The translations under genes and the position numbers were made by a program. A stretch of DNA of 64,000 bases from Stenotrophomonas maltophilia (GTDB taxonomy: Bacteria > Pseudomonadota > Gammaproteobacteria > Xanthomonadales > Xanthomonadaceae), in assembly GCA_009912235.1 (NCBI GenBank), contig WNDS01000005.1, positions 67,001 to 131,000 on the forward strand, in the 5' to 3' direction. This document shows, in pieces, positions 30,409-41,596 of this stretch. Below the pieces are notes generated by a model. That model did not search any database. It saw only the letters and a list, made by a program, of their open reading frames with translations, and was not told the DNA's origin. How positions within the stretch are numbered: position 1 is the first letter of the stretch; every line of letters starts with the position of its first letter.

Positions 30409-32511
30409 ATGAAACCTGCTTCCGCCCTGCCTTGCCTGCCCCTGTTGCTGTTGCCGCTGCTCGTCCTGGTGGCCACAGCGCAGACCCTGCCGACGGTGGA
30501 GGTGCAGACCGCACGGGTGCAGGGCGTGGACCCGTTCGCGCTGCCCGCGTCGCTGGATACGGTGTGGATCGACGATGACCGGGCTGGTGCCAACGCGCTG
30601 CTGTCCGAGGCGCTGGCCGGCGTGCCGGGCGTGGTGGCGCGCGATCGGCAGAACTTCGCGCAGGATATGCAGCTGTCGATCCGGGGCTTCGGTGCGCGCT
30701 CCACCTTCGGCGTGCGCGGTGTGCGGATGCTGGTGGACGGTGTGCCGGCCACCATGCCCAATGGCCAGGGCCAGCTGTCCCATGCCAGCCGGCTTGGCGC
30801 CGAGCGTATCGAGGTACTGCGCGGTCCGTTCTCGGCGCTGTATGGCAATTCCTCCGGCGGCGTGCTGCAGGTGTGGAGCGCACAGGGCAAGGCCGGTGAC
30901 CCGTGGCGGCTGCGCGTCAACGCCGGCACCGACAGCACGCTCAGCATCGGTGCGCAGCTGCGCGGGGAGAACCGCAGCATCGACTACAACGTGGTGGCCA
31001 ACCACTTCCGCACCGATGGCTGGCGCGACCACAGCCGCGCGCGCTGTGAATCGCTCAGCGCGCGCATCGGCGGCGCGCTGGGCGGCGGCCGGCTGGAACT
31101 GCTGCTCAATGCACTCGATGCCCCGGATGCGCAGGACCCACTGGGCCTGACCCGTGCCCAGGTGGCGGCCAACCCGCGCCAGGCCACCGCGGTGGCGATC
31201 CAGTTCAACACCCGCAAGTCCGTGCGGCAGAACTAGGCCGGGCTGCGCTGGACGCGCGAGAGCGGCGCGCAGCGCTGGCAGCTGATGGACTACGCCGGCC
31301 AGCGCGAGGTGACCCAGCACCTGCCCATTCCCGCCAGCGCCCAGGCCAACCCGCTGCACGCCGGCGGGGTGATCGACCTGGACAGCACCTACGGCGGCCT
31401 GGACGCGCGCTGGGGCTGGACTTGCGAGCTGGCCGTGCGCGCGCTGGACGTGGCCGCCGGCATCAACGCCGACCGCCAGCACCAGCACCGCACCGGCTTT
31501 GAGAACTTCATCGGCAGCACGCTGGGCGTGCGCGGCCGGCTGCGCCGCGACCAACAGGACACGGTGCAGGACGTGGACCAGTTCGTGCAGGCCTGGTGGC
31601 AGTGGAGCCCTCGCTGGTCGCTGCTGCTGGGCGCGCGCCACAGCGCGGTGCGCTTCGAATCGGACGACCACTACATTGTCGGGCGCAACCCCGACGACAG
31701 CGGCCGCCGCCGCTACCAGGCCACCACGCCGGTGGCCGGGGTGAGCTTCGAAGCCAGCCCGCAGTGGCGGCTGCACGCGGCGGCGGGGCGTGGCTTCGAG
31801 ACGCCCACCTTCAACGAACTGGGTTACCGCGCCGATGACCAGGCCGGACTGGCGCTGGACCTGTCGGCCGCGCGCAGCCGCAACGTCGAAGTGGGCAGCG
31901 AGTGGCGCGCGCAGGATAGCCGCCAGCTGAAGATCAGCCTGTTCCGCGCCGAAACCGATGACGAATTGGCCGTGGCCAGCAACACCAACGGCCGCAGCAC
32001 CTACCGCAACATCGGCCAGACCCACCGCCAGGGCGTGGAGCTGGACTACCGCCAGCCGCTGGGCCGCAGTGCCGAGCTGCAGCTGGCCTGGACCTGGCCG
32101 TAGGCGCAGGTGCGTTCGGATTACCTGACCTGCGGCGACAGTGGCTGCAGCGTGCCTGACACCGTGGTGCATGCCGGCAGCCGCCTGCCCAGCGTGCCAC
32201 GCCAGCAGGCCTTCGCGCGCCCGCAGTGGCAGCCGGGCGTCTGGCAGTGGGCGGTGGAAGCCACGGCCAGCACCCAGGCGGGGGTGAACGACCTGGCCAC
32301 CGACAGCGCGCCGGGCTATGCGCTGCTGAACCTGGAAGCCGGCCGGCGCTGGGCGCTGCCCGGCGGTGACCTGCGGGCCTTCGCGCGCGTGGACAACGTG
32401 CTGGACCAGCGTTACATCGGTTCGGTGATCGTCAACGACGGCAACGGGCGCTACTTCGAACCGGGCCCGGACCGGCGCGCCAGCGTCGGCCTGCAGTGGT
32501 CGTGGCGCTGA
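30409..32511 (+). pseudogene. TonB-dependent receptor 1, two amber codons
   Basis: The 700-codon frame starts with a signal peptide (MKPASALPCLPLLLLPLL), a TonB box-like LPTVEV and a plug domain (SIRGFGARSTFGVRGVRMLV, VLRGPFSALYGNSSGG). TAG occurs at 31234-31236 (SVRQN-stop-AGLRWT) and at 32101-32103 (AWTWP-stop-AQVRSD). The frame is otherwise open to 32511 and ends with the barrel strand RRASVGLQWSWR. Gln at both positions would need one C to T change each. The plug resembles PupA/FecA-type or iron-siderophore receptors, but the ligand is unknown. Confidence 0.82.
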
Positions 32512-32595
32512 ACCCGGCGTTGCGCCGCTGGCCCCATTACACACCCTTACATTTGCAGCCGCCGGGTGTCGCCTGGGCGTCGCTATCATGATGTC

Positions 32596-32614
32596 AATGG
32601 GAATCGTTCCCATT
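32596..32614. promoter_or_regulatory. Candidate Fur box upstream of receptor 2
   Basis: AATGGGAATCGTTCCCATT is a 19-bp palindrome (AATGGGAA-TCG-TTCCCATT), close to Fur-box sequences of the AATGAGAATNATTCTCATT type. It ends 23 bp before the GTG start of the receptor, so iron would repress this gene. Confidence 0.65.
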
Positions 32615-32636
32615 TACATCTGAGAAGGATCCCCCT

Positions 32637-34952
32637 GTGATTGCCGATGCCCACACCCGCGCGGGCCTGCCGCGCGCTGCGCCGCCGTGCCCGCCTGCTC
32701 CCGGACTGCGCGTGCTTGCCCTGGCCGTTGCCCTGGCCCTGCCGCTGGCCGCACACGCCGCCGATGGCGTGGCCAACGATCCAACCACGCTGGACGGCCT
32801 GGAAATGACCGCGCGCCGCCAGTCGCAGCCGGACAGCTACACCCTGCCGGCCAGCCGTGCGGCCATCGGCCTGGGCTTGAGCGTGCGTCAGACGCCGCAG
32901 TCGGTCACCACGATCACCCGCCAGTAGATGGATGACCTGTAGATCGAGTCGATCGACGACGTGCTGACCAGTACCACCGGCATCACCACCTATTCGCTGG
33001 ACAACACCGGGCGCACCACCTTCCGCGCGCGCGGCTTCGACATCGGCAACTTCAAGGTCGATGGCATGCTGGTCAACGGCGCCAGCAGCTTCAGCGGCGG
33101 TGGCGCGGCATTGAACATGGACCTGTACGACCACGTGCAGGTGGTGCGCGGCGCCAACGGCCTGCTGGGCGGCACCGGCGACCCTTCGGCCACCATTTAC
33201 CTGGAGCGCAAGCGCCCGACTGCCGAATTCGGCGCGGCCGCAGCGCTGACCGTCGGCAGCCACGACAAGCGCCGCCTGATGGGAGACCTCAACACGCCGC
33301 TGACCGCCGATGGCCGCGTGCGCAGCCGCTTCATGGTCAGCGCCGAGGATTCGGACACCTTCCGCCAGCGCGAGAACGTGCAGCGGCTGGCCGGCCTGGC
33401 CAACATCGAAGCCGACCTGGGCAGCGCCACCGTGGTAAACCTGGGCGTGCAGTACGAAAAGACCCGCAACGGCGGTGCGTCGTGGGGCAGCAACGTGCCC
33501 ATCTGGTGGGCCGATGGCAGCCGCGCACAGCTGCCGCGCAGCATCAACCCGGCCGCCGACTGGAGCCTGGCCAAGCGCGATTCCACCACCGTGTTCGGCA
33601 GCGTGGAACAGGGCCTGGGCGCAGACTGGAAGCTGCGCGTGGCCTTCGTCCACGACAGCGGCGAGACCTACACCAACTACGGCGTGGCCAAGGTCAACAA
33701 CGCCGCGCGCGGGCAGAGCTTTGCCGGTTTCTGGACGCCTGACGGCAAGGGCGGTTTCCTCAACGCCATCCACAGTGAATCGGAGACCCGCCGCGACAAC
33801 CTGGACATCAGCGCCAGCGGCCCGCTGCAGCTGTTCGGCCGCGAGCACCAGCTGATGGTCGGCTTCAACGGCTACCGCAGCGAGATCACCAACTACACCT
33901 TCAGTGCAGCGCTGGGCAACTGCACCATCGCCGGCGTCGCGCCGTGGAGCGGCTGCCAGTACCGCGCCGTGGGCCTGCCGATCGCCGACTGGCGCACCTG
34001 GGACGGCAGCTATGCGCCGTATGAAACCTTCCACACCCCGGCGCGCACCAAGACCATCACCCAGAACCTGGGCGGTTACCTGGCCGGCCGCTTCAGCCTG
34101 GCCGATCCGCTGTCGCTGGTGCTGGGTACCCGCGTAAGCAACTACAAGACCTACACCCAGACCTACAGCAAGGAGGACGTGCGTACCCGCGGCGCAGCCA
34201 GCGGCGAGCAGCAGGTGGTCACGCCGTACGCCGGCGTCGTCTGGGATTTCGCACCGAACTACTCGGCCTATGTGAGCTACACCGATGTGTTCAGCCCGCA
34301 GGGCAACGTGCGCGATGCCAACGACCGCCTGCTCGACCCGGTGACCGGCAAGAGCTACGAGGCCGGCATCAAGGGTGAATGGGCCGACGGTGCGCTCAAC
34401 GCGGCGCTGGCGCTGTTCCGCAACGAGCAGAACAACGTGGCCGAAAGCACCGGCGAGGTGCACCCGGACACCGGCCTAACCATCTACCGGGCGGTGGACG
34501 GGGTGACTTCCAAGGGCGCCGACCTGGAAATCTGCGGCCGCCTGGCCCCGGGCTGGAACGTCTATGCCGGCTACACCTGGCTGCAGGTCGATGGTCTGTC
34601 CTACCAGCAGGACCCGCGCCACCTGCTGCGCCTGAACACCGCCTGGACCCTACCCGGTGTGTGGTCGAAGCTGACCGTGGGCGGCGGCCTGTCGGTGCAG
34701 AGCGGCACGGCGATGTCGACCAACCCGGGCCGCCCGCTGGGCAACGGCCGCTACGATGCCAGCAACCTGCCGCTGGGCGGCTACACGCTGGTGAACCTGA
34801 TGGCCCGCTACGAGCTGACCCCGCAGGTGCAGCTGGCGCTGAATATCAGCAACCTGACCGACAAGACCTACTACACCCAGTACGGCTTCTATGACGGGCT
34901 GATCTTCGGTGAACCGCGCTCGGCCACCTTCAGCGTGCGCGCACGCTTCTGA
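32637..34952 (+). pseudogene. TonB-dependent siderophore receptor 2, two amber codons
   Basis: The start is a GTG at 32637 with AGAAGG upstream. A signal peptide (LRVLALAVALALPLAAHAAD) is followed by LDGLEMTARR. Two TAGs at 32925-32927 and 32940-32942 interrupt ITRQ-stop-MDDL-stop-IESIDDVL, a region that in such receptors reads with Gln in the same places. The rest is open to 34952: RARGFDIGNFKVDGM, NGLLGGTGDPSATIYLERKRP and the end EPRSATFSVRARF. It matches the FhuE/FpvA-type siderophore receptors. The Fur-like palindrome upstream supports an iron role. Confidence 0.85.
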
Positions 34953-34981
34953 AGCCGGCCGCTGTTCTGGGAAGATGCGCC

Positions 34982-35674
34982 ATGATGGCTGAAACCCCCT
35001 GCCCTGCCGCCAGCATCCTGATCGTCGATGACGACCCGGAAATCGGCACGCTACTGGCACAGTACCTGGGCCAGTCCGGGCTGCACACCGACGTGGCCGG
35101 CGACGGCACCGCGATGTGGGCCGCGCTGGCCCGCCGCCGGTTCGACGCGGTGGTGCTGGACCTGATGCTGCCCGGCGAGGACGGCCTGGCGCTGTGCCAG
35201 CAGCTGCGCGCGCAGGGCAACCTGCCGGTGATCATGCTGACCGCACGCGGGCGCCCGCTGGACCACATCGTGGGCCTGGAAACCGGTGCCGACGACTACA
35301 TGGCCAAGCCGTTCGACCCGCGCGAGCTGCTGGCACGACTGCGCGCGGTACTGCGCCGCAGCGGCCTGCAGGCGGAACCGCCGTTACCCCGCCTGCACTT
35401 CGCCGGCTGGACGCTGTTCACCCGCACCCGCGCGCCGCAGGCCGACGACGGCCGCACGCACACCCTGGGCGATACCGATTTCGCCGTGCTGCTGTTGCTG
35501 CTGCGGCAGCCGGACCAAGTGCTGGAGCGCGATTTCCTGGTCGAACAGGTCTATGGCCGCGACCGCCAGCCCAACGACCGTGACATCGACATGTGCATCA
35601 GCCGCCTGCGCCAGGTACTGGAACAGGACAGCCGCGCACCGGCGCTGATCATGACCGTGCGCCACCGTGGCTAA
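34982..35674 (+). CDS. OmpR/PhoB-family response regulator, C-terminal tail lost
   Basis: The 230-residue protein has a receiver domain with the acidic pocket DDD (16-18), phosphoacceptor Asp60 (VVLDLMLPGEDG), Thr87 and Lys109, and a winged-helix domain with QVYGRDRQPNDRDIDMCISRLR. It ends TVRHRG followed by TAA (35672-35674). Family members continue with Tyr, and here the same frame would read TLAGPVRADG to TGA at 35705. TAC to TAA therefore removed the last strand of the wing. The original stop would have overlapped the kinase start (ATGGCTGA). DNA binding may be weak. Confidence 0.85.
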   Translation: MMAETPCPAASILIVDDDPEIGTLLAQYLGQSGLHTDVAGDGTAMWAALARRRFDAVVLDLMLPGEDGLALCQQLRAQGNLPVIMLTARGRPLDHIVGLETGADDYMAKPFDPRELLARLRAVLRRSGLQAEPPLPRLHFAGWTLFTRTRAPQADDGRTHTLGDTDFAVLLLLLRQPDQVLERDFLVEQVYGRDRQPNDRDIDMCISRLRQVLEQDSRAPALIMTVRHRG

Positions 35675-35699
35675 ACCCTGGCCGGCCCGGTGCGGGCCG

Positions 35700-37118
35700 A
35701 TGGCTGAGCCACGGCCCGAGCCGCGGCTGGGCTGGCCGCGCACCCTGTACGGGCGGCTGGTGCTGGTGCTGGTGGCCGGCATGCTGCTGGCCCAGCTGCT
35801 GACCGGCACGGTCTGGCACGACGCCCGCTACGAGCGGGTGGCCGAGATTCCCGCACGGCTGACCGCCGCCCACATCGCGCAGAGCCTGCGCCTGCTGGAA
35901 GCGCCGGAATCGCCCATGGTCGGTGCAGACCCGGCCCTGCTGTCCACCGCCGACCTGGACGTGCGCGCGGTGGACGATGGCGGCAGCGTGCCGTTGCGCC
36001 CACGCGACCGTGCCGTGGAAGCACTGCTGCGTGATGCGCTGGCCACCGAACTGGGCAGCCCGCGCGAACTGCGCCTGCAGCGCCTGCGCCTGTATGACCG
36101 GCAGGGCCGCGAGGATGACAACGTGCTGGCCGCGCGCCACGTCGCCGGGCAGTTCCAACTGCGCGTGCGCAGCGCGCAGGGGCAGTGGCTGCAGTTCGAT
36201 GTGCGCGAAGACCGGGCCGGCCTGCAGCTGGAACCCACCCATGCGCTGGGCGATTACCTGCTGCGCATCTACGGGCTGCGCACCCTGCTGATCGTGCTCC
36301 TGGCGCTGCTGGTGGTGCGCTGGCTGACCCGGCCGCTGACCCGGCTGGGCGATGCGGCGCAGGCCTTGGGCCGCAATCTGGACGCGCCGCCGCTGCCGCT
36401 GGAATGGCCGCGCGAGACACGCCAAGCCGCCCATGCCTTCAACCAGATGCAGCAACAGCTGCAGCGGGCCGCGCAGGCACGCGAAGCGCTGCTGGCGGCG
36501 GTGTCGCACGATCTGCGCTCACCGCTGACGCAGCTGCGCCTGCGCACCGAACTGCTGGCCGACGAGGCCGCGCGCGTGCGCTGGCGCGCCGACCTGGATG
36601 ACATGCAGGCGCTGGTCGATTCGATCCTCGATTACAGCAGTGCGCGGCAACTGCATGGCGAGCGTGAGCCGGTGGATATCGATGCCCTACTGCGCACCGC
36701 GGCCGAGGACGCGCGCGAGGCCGGCCATGCGGTCAGTGTGATGGGCACCGCTGCGGTGCCCTACCTGGGTTTTCCGCGCAGCCTCAAGCGCGCGCTGGCC
36801 AACCTGGTGGACAACGCCGGGCGCTATGGCGGCCAGGCCCGCATCGTGATTTCGTCCGATGCGCAGACACTGCATATCGCCATCCACGACCGCGGCCCGG
36901 GCATCGCGCCGGAGCAGCGCGAGCGCATGCTGCAGCCGTTCCAGCGCCTGGAGGCCTCACGCAGCGCGCGGCATGGCGGCACCGGACTGGGCCTGAGCAT
37001 TGCCGTGGCCATCGTGCAGGCGCACGGCGGGCAGCTGCTGCTGGACGATGGCGAAGACGGCCGCGGCCTTTGCGTGCGCATCACCCTGCCGCATTGCCCG
37101 GGCACGCGCAGCCGGTAG
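35700..37118 (+). CDS. Sensor histidine kinase
   Basis: The 472-residue protein has two membrane segments (VLVLVAGMLLAQLL and LLIVLLALLVVRWL) flanking a periplasmic sensor part of about 145 residues. A HAMP linker follows, then the HisKA site VSHDLRSPLTQLRLR with His270. The ATPase domain has NLVDNAGRYGG (N box), GPGIAPEQRERM (G1) and GTGLGLSI (G2). It pairs with the adjacent regulator. Its neighbours are siderophore receptors, so control of metal uptake is a reasonable guess. The stop TAG overlaps a GTAG repeat. Confidence 0.93.
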   Translation: MAEPRPEPRLGWPRTLYGRLVLVLVAGMLLAQLLTGTVWHDARYERVAEIPARLTAAHIAQSLRLLEAPESPMVGADPALLSTADLDVRAVDDGGSVPLRPRDRAVEALLRDALATELGSPRELRLQRLRLYDRQGREDDNVLAARHVAGQFQLRVRSAQGQWLQFDVREDRAGLQLEPTHALGDYLLRIYGLRTLLIVLLALLVVRWLTRPLTRLGDAAQALGRNLDAPPLPLEWPRETRQAAHAFNQMQQQLQRAAQAREALLAAVSHDLRSPLTQLRLRTELLADEAARVRWRADLDDMQALVDSILDYSSARQLHGEREPVDIDALLRTAAEDAREAGHAVSVMGTAAVPYLGFPRSLKRALANLVDNAGRYGGQARIVISSDAQTLHIAIHDRGPGIAPEQRERMLQPFQRLEASRSARHGGTGLGLSIAVAIVQAHGGQLLLDDGEDGRGLCVRITLPHCPGTRSR

Positions 37119-37136
37119 GGCCGGGCCATGCCCGGC
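37115..37136 (+). repeat. GTAG-type repeat overlapping the kinase stop
   Basis: GTAG is followed by the palindrome GCCGGGCCATGCCCGGC. It is a SMAG-like element with another stem. Its TAG is the kinase stop codon. Confidence 0.6.
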
Positions 37137-37159
37137 GAGCGCGTCGCGCGGTTGCAGGA

Positions 37160-37507
<348 letters not shown>

Positions 37508-37626
37508 CTACTACAGCGCCGCGCAGGTAATGCGGGGGCGAACCCGGCGTCATGAACATCTCTGTCACGACTGGCTAACGGCACCGCCGGTACATTTGCC
37601 CACCCGCCTGCTTGCTGAAGCTGGCC

Positions 37627-38025
37627 ATGCCCCGCCTGGAACGTCCCGCACCGTCCGTATTCAACGCCCACCTGGACCCGCTGGCCGCACGCTGCAGCGC
37701 GCGCCGGGCCCGCCCTGCGCCGGAACCGCAGGCGGTGGCACAGGACTACCAGCAGTACATGCGCACTGACTACGAGCGCCGCCGCACGCACGGCCACCGC
37801 AGCTGGCGCGACCTCTGCGCGGCCTATGCGTTCGCGCTGAGCGCGCATGCCGCCGATTGGCCACGCGGCGGCGAGGCCGGCACCGATGAGGAACTGGCCG
37901 CGCATTGGGAACAGATGCGCGGGCCCTCGCCGCTGACCTGGCAGCAGGCGCGGCCGGTGGTGGAAGACGCGTGGACCGCGCTGGACCACATGCCACCCAG
38001 CGCGGTGCGGCCGTTGCTGCAGTGA
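37627..38025 (+). CDS. Hypothetical protein
   Basis: The 132-residue protein starts MPRLERPAPSVFNAHLDP. It is soluble and Ala/Arg/Trp-rich, with helical stretches such as YQQYMRTDYERRRTHGHRSW and ends SAVRPLLQ. No family is recognised. An alternative ATG five codons upstream is in frame. Confidence 0.55.
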   Translation: MPRLERPAPSVFNAHLDPLAARCSARRARPAPEPQAVAQDYQQYMRTDYERRRTHGHRSWRDLCAAYAFALSAHAADWPRGGEAGTDEELAAHWEQMRGPSPLTWQQARPVVEDAWTALDHMPPSAVRPLLQ

Positions 38026-38059
38026 CCACAGATGGCACGCGATATACAACCCACGGTAA

Positions 38060-38078
38060 TGCCGGCCGCTGGCCGGCA
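38060..38078. repeat. Short GC-rich palindrome
   Basis: TGCCGGCCGCTGGCCGGCA is a stem of eight bases with a three-base loop, the kind of intergenic palindrome common in this genus. It lies at the 3' end of two convergent genes and may act as a bidirectional terminator. Confidence 0.55.
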
Positions 38079-38146
38079 ACCCCACGATGCAGCCGAAGTC
38101 ACCACCGCGATGGCGGCGCCCTCAGGCGCCGCCACGGTCACATGGC

Positions 38147-40949
38147 TTAGAAGTCCGCGCGGATGCCGAAGGTGATGCGGCGGCCGGAGAACTCGTACTG
38201 GGTCGAGAAGGCCTTGTCGATGGTGTAGCCCTTGGTCTTCTCGTCCAGCAGGTTGATCGCTTCCAGGTTCAGCTTCCAGGTGTCGTTGAGGCGGAAGCCG
38301 AACGAAGCATCGAGCTGGCCGTAGGCATCGCGGTACACCGGGTACATGTTCAGGTGGATGTACTCGACGTACTTGTCCTTGAAGTTGTACGAGGCGCGCG
38401 CTGAAGCAGTCGTTTTCGTAGTACAGGGTCAAGTTGTAGGCCTTCTCGGCCAGCCCTTCCGGCGGGGTCGGAATGCCCAGGTCGGACGCACCGGTCAGCG
38501 AGTTGTCCAGCTGGGTGTAGTTGGCATTGATGCCCCAGCCTTCCAGCGCCGGGTGCAGCATCGACAGCGTCAGCTGCGCGACCAGTTCCACGCCGGTGAC
38601 CTTGTAGGAACCATCAGCGTTCACCGGCTGGTAGACCTCGAAGTCGTAGTAGCCGTCCAGCGAACCGTTGGCGTTGAGCTTCTCCACGTTCTTGACGATG
38701 CCGGTCAGCGACTGCCGCACCACGCCGTCGATCTTCTTGGAGAAGTACGAGGCCACCAGCAGGCCGCCGTTGCCCAGGTATTTCTCCAGGCCCACTTCCC
38801 ACTGCTTGGCGGTGGTCGGCTTCAGGGCCGGGTTGCCGTCCATGAAGTGGAAGCTGCCCCAGCTGACGGTGCGGCGATAGGCGATGTCGGTCAGCGACGG
38901 GCGCATCAGCGTTTCCGAGGCGGCACCACGCAACACCAGGCCGTCGGCGATCTCGGCGGTCATGTTGAAGCTGGGCAGGATCTTGCAGTAGTCGCCGCTG
39001 CTGGAAATCCGCGTGGCGGTGAAGCCGTTGCTGCCATCGGGCTTCTGCACCGGGTGGAAGCCGGACGAATCGACGTCGGTGTCGATCGAGCGCACGCCGA
39101 GGTTGGCGTACACCGGCACGCGGCCCACGTCGAAGTAGAAGTCGGCCCTGGCGTAGAGCGCCAGGGTCTTTTCCTTCACCTCGTAGTACTGGCCCGGGTC
39201 GAGCGGAGTTTCATAGCCGGGATAGCGGAAGGTGGCGCGCGCGTAGGCGTTGGAGATCTGCTGCCAGTCCAGGTCGCTGGGGCGGTAAGCGCCGCCCGGG
39301 GCCAGCTGACTGATCCACATCGGGTTGCTGTCGGCCAGCGTGCGCTTGTTCACCCACGCAGTGCTGCCGGCGCCCGGGCCCTGGATCTTGCTGGCGCCGA
39401 ACTCGCGTTCCTTGGTCTTGTCGGTGTAGCGCGCGCCGAACTGCAGGGTGCTCAGTGCCGGGAAGAAGGCCAGGTTCATCTGCCGGCGCAGGTCGAGCTG
39501 CGCGGCGTACTTGTCATCCTTCACTTTCTCCACTTCAGTTTCGTAGGCTTCGAACAGGTACTTGTCCGCGGCGTTGTACATGTCGAAACCGCCGGCGCTG
39601 CTCGGCACGGTCTCGCCGCCATCGGCGGTCCAGCGCGTGTGTGACGGGGCATAGGCCACGTGCTTGAGGTTGGCGTAGTCCGAATCCTTGCGGGCACCGG
39701 AATAGCCGACCAGCGCGTCGATATTCCACCCACCCACCTTCCAGTCCAACTTGCTGCTGAACTGGCGGTAGTCGGTGTTGGCGTTGCGTTCCTTGCTGAG
39801 GATCTCGTGCTGGGTGGCGGTGTAGGCCACATCCTTCAGCACGGTGACGCCATAGGCCCCCAGCGTGGTCTTGTCGTAATCGTAGATGCGGTCCAGCGTG
39901 CTGCGGCTGGACGCCGAGTAGGCGGCCGCATCGTACTCGTCTTCATGGGTGTCATAGCCGCCGAGCATGCCGTCAAAGCTCAGCGAGAACGTGCCGCTGG
40001 GCTTGAACCGCAGCGACGCGGTGGCGCCCCACTGGTCCTGGTCGTTGAGGTAGACGCGGTCGCCCACCTTGTCCTGGAAGATGATGCGGCTGGTCTCGTC
40101 CTTGTCCATGCGGTTCTTCACCGCCTCGCCGGCATCGTGCGCCAGCACGGCGGCGGCCTGCGCCGAACGCGTGCCGGACGCTTCCAGGAAACGGCCCATC
40201 GGGCGGAAGTTGATGCCCGAATTGGAGTCGATGCGGTTGGTGCGCTTGGCCTTGGAGAAGGACACCAGGCCGCCCCAGTCGCCCCAGGTGTCGCTGGCCA
40301 GGAACGAGATCTTCAGGTCGATCTTGCCGTTGATGGAGTTGTGCGAGGCTTCGGCCGAGGCGCTGAACTTCGGTTCGCTGTAGTCGAACGGCTTGGCCGT
40401 TTCGATGTACACCGAGCCGGCGATGCCATCTTCCTCATCGGCGGCGGTCGGCGACTTCTGCACGGTCACCGTCTGCACCACGTCCGAGGCGAAGATGTCG
40501 AACTGCACATCGCGCCCGCCACTGCCCGAGGCGGTGGCCAGGTTGTTGATCGAGACCAGGGTGAACTCGCTGGGCAGGCCACGCACGCTGACCTTGCTGC
40601 CCAGGCCCTTGTTGCGCTCGATGGTGACGCCCGGCATGCGTTGCAGCGCTTCGGCCAGGTTCTGCTCGGGGAAGTCGGCCACGTCGGTGGCCACGATTGA
40701 ATCGGAGAAACCGATGTTGGCGCGCTTGAGGTCGACCGCGCGTTCCAGGCTCCTGGCATAGCTGCCAGAGACGGTGACGGTGTCCAGCTGCTGCAGCTGC
40801 TGGCGGTTGTCACCGTCATCGGTGGCCTCTTCGGTCATTGCATCGACGGGCAGCACGGCCAGGCCGCTGATCAGCACCGCGTGCACGGCGCGGGACAAAA
40901 GCTTCGCATGGGAGGCGGAACGGGCCGCCTCCCGGAGGTTGGTTCGCAT
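38147..40949 (-). pseudogene. TonB-dependent receptor 3 (Xanthomonas-Caulobacter type), 2-base frameshift
   Basis: The ATG at 40949 (MRTNLREAARSASHAKLLSR) starts a receptor with TonB box LDTVTVSGSY and plug motifs NLAEALQRMPGVTIERNKG and KVSVRGLPSEFTLVSINN, typical of the TonB-Xanth-Caul subgroup. Near 38398 the reading YYENDCFSAR shifts; the correct continuation ASYNFKDKYVEYIH is in another frame and runs to the true end FGIRADF at 38147. Restoring two bases in the GC-alternating tract would repair it. NDCF may itself be an Arg to Cys change. Substrates of this subgroup are usually oligosaccharides. Confidence 0.85.
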
Positions 40950-41067
40950 GGGTTGGGTCCCGGTCCTTGAAGTGGTCTTGCGCTGCGCCCACCCCATGGT
41001 TCCTCGGGTCTGGGTCCCTGCGCTGCGTTGCCGACATGTGGCGGACCACGAGGCTAAGCCTCAATTG

Positions 41068-41463
41068 TTAACGGGATGTTGCGCCGCCGCGACGATGTCC
41101 ACCAATGTACCAGCCGACCAGCAGCTGCACCGGCAGCGAGACCAGCAGCACCACCACGAACCAGAACGGGAAATCACCGCCCAGTGCCCACACACCGTAG
41201 CCGCTGCCGAGGGCGATCAGCGCCCACACCGTGGTGCCGTGCCAGCGCGGCGCGCACGGTGCATACCAGGTGGCGAAGGCCACGGCAGCCACGCCGCCCA
41301 GCACGGTGAAGGCCAGGTCCAGCGCCAGCTGCGTGGGGTTGGCCAGGGTCAGGCCGAACACGCCCGGCAGCCAGCTGGCGATGTGGCTCACCAGCGCAAG
41401 CACGAACAGCGCACCCAGCAGGGCGAGCAGCGAAAGCAGGACAGTCTTGAGTGCGGAAGCCAT
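41068..41463 (-). CDS. Small multi-pass membrane protein
   Basis: The 131-residue protein starts MASALKTVLLSLLALLGALF and has four predicted membrane segments, ending in a basic tail (YIGGHRRGGATSR). It carries no recognisable catalytic motif. The start is the ATG at 41463, because further upstream codons give a non-membrane extension. Confidence 0.6.
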   Translation of the reverse strand: MASALKTVLLSLLALLGALFVLALVSHIASWLPGVFGLTLANPTQLALDLAFTVLGGVAAVAFATWYAPCAPRWHGTTVWALIALGSGYGVWALGGDFPFWFVVVLLVSLPVQLLVGWYIGGHRRGGATSR

Positions 41464-41596
41464 GGCGCATTGTAGGGCGAGCGAAGCGCGGCCGATGCCG
41501 GCAGCCACCCGTGCGGCGCCGGTGGCCGGTGCATGGCCGGGCAGCGGCCCAGCTGGCGGCGACAGTGCCGGCAAGCACCTCCGCCGCCGGGCGTGG

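Noticed and set aside
30184..32613. 809-residue open frame antisense to receptor 1
   Set aside because: It is rich in His, Gln and Ala, with no motif. The plus-strand receptor explains the region, even with its stops.
40950..41067. Operator-like TTGTTAACGGGATGTT upstream of receptor 3
   Set aside because: It resembles the uronate operators only loosely and lacks the GGTGTCAT core, so I did not include it.
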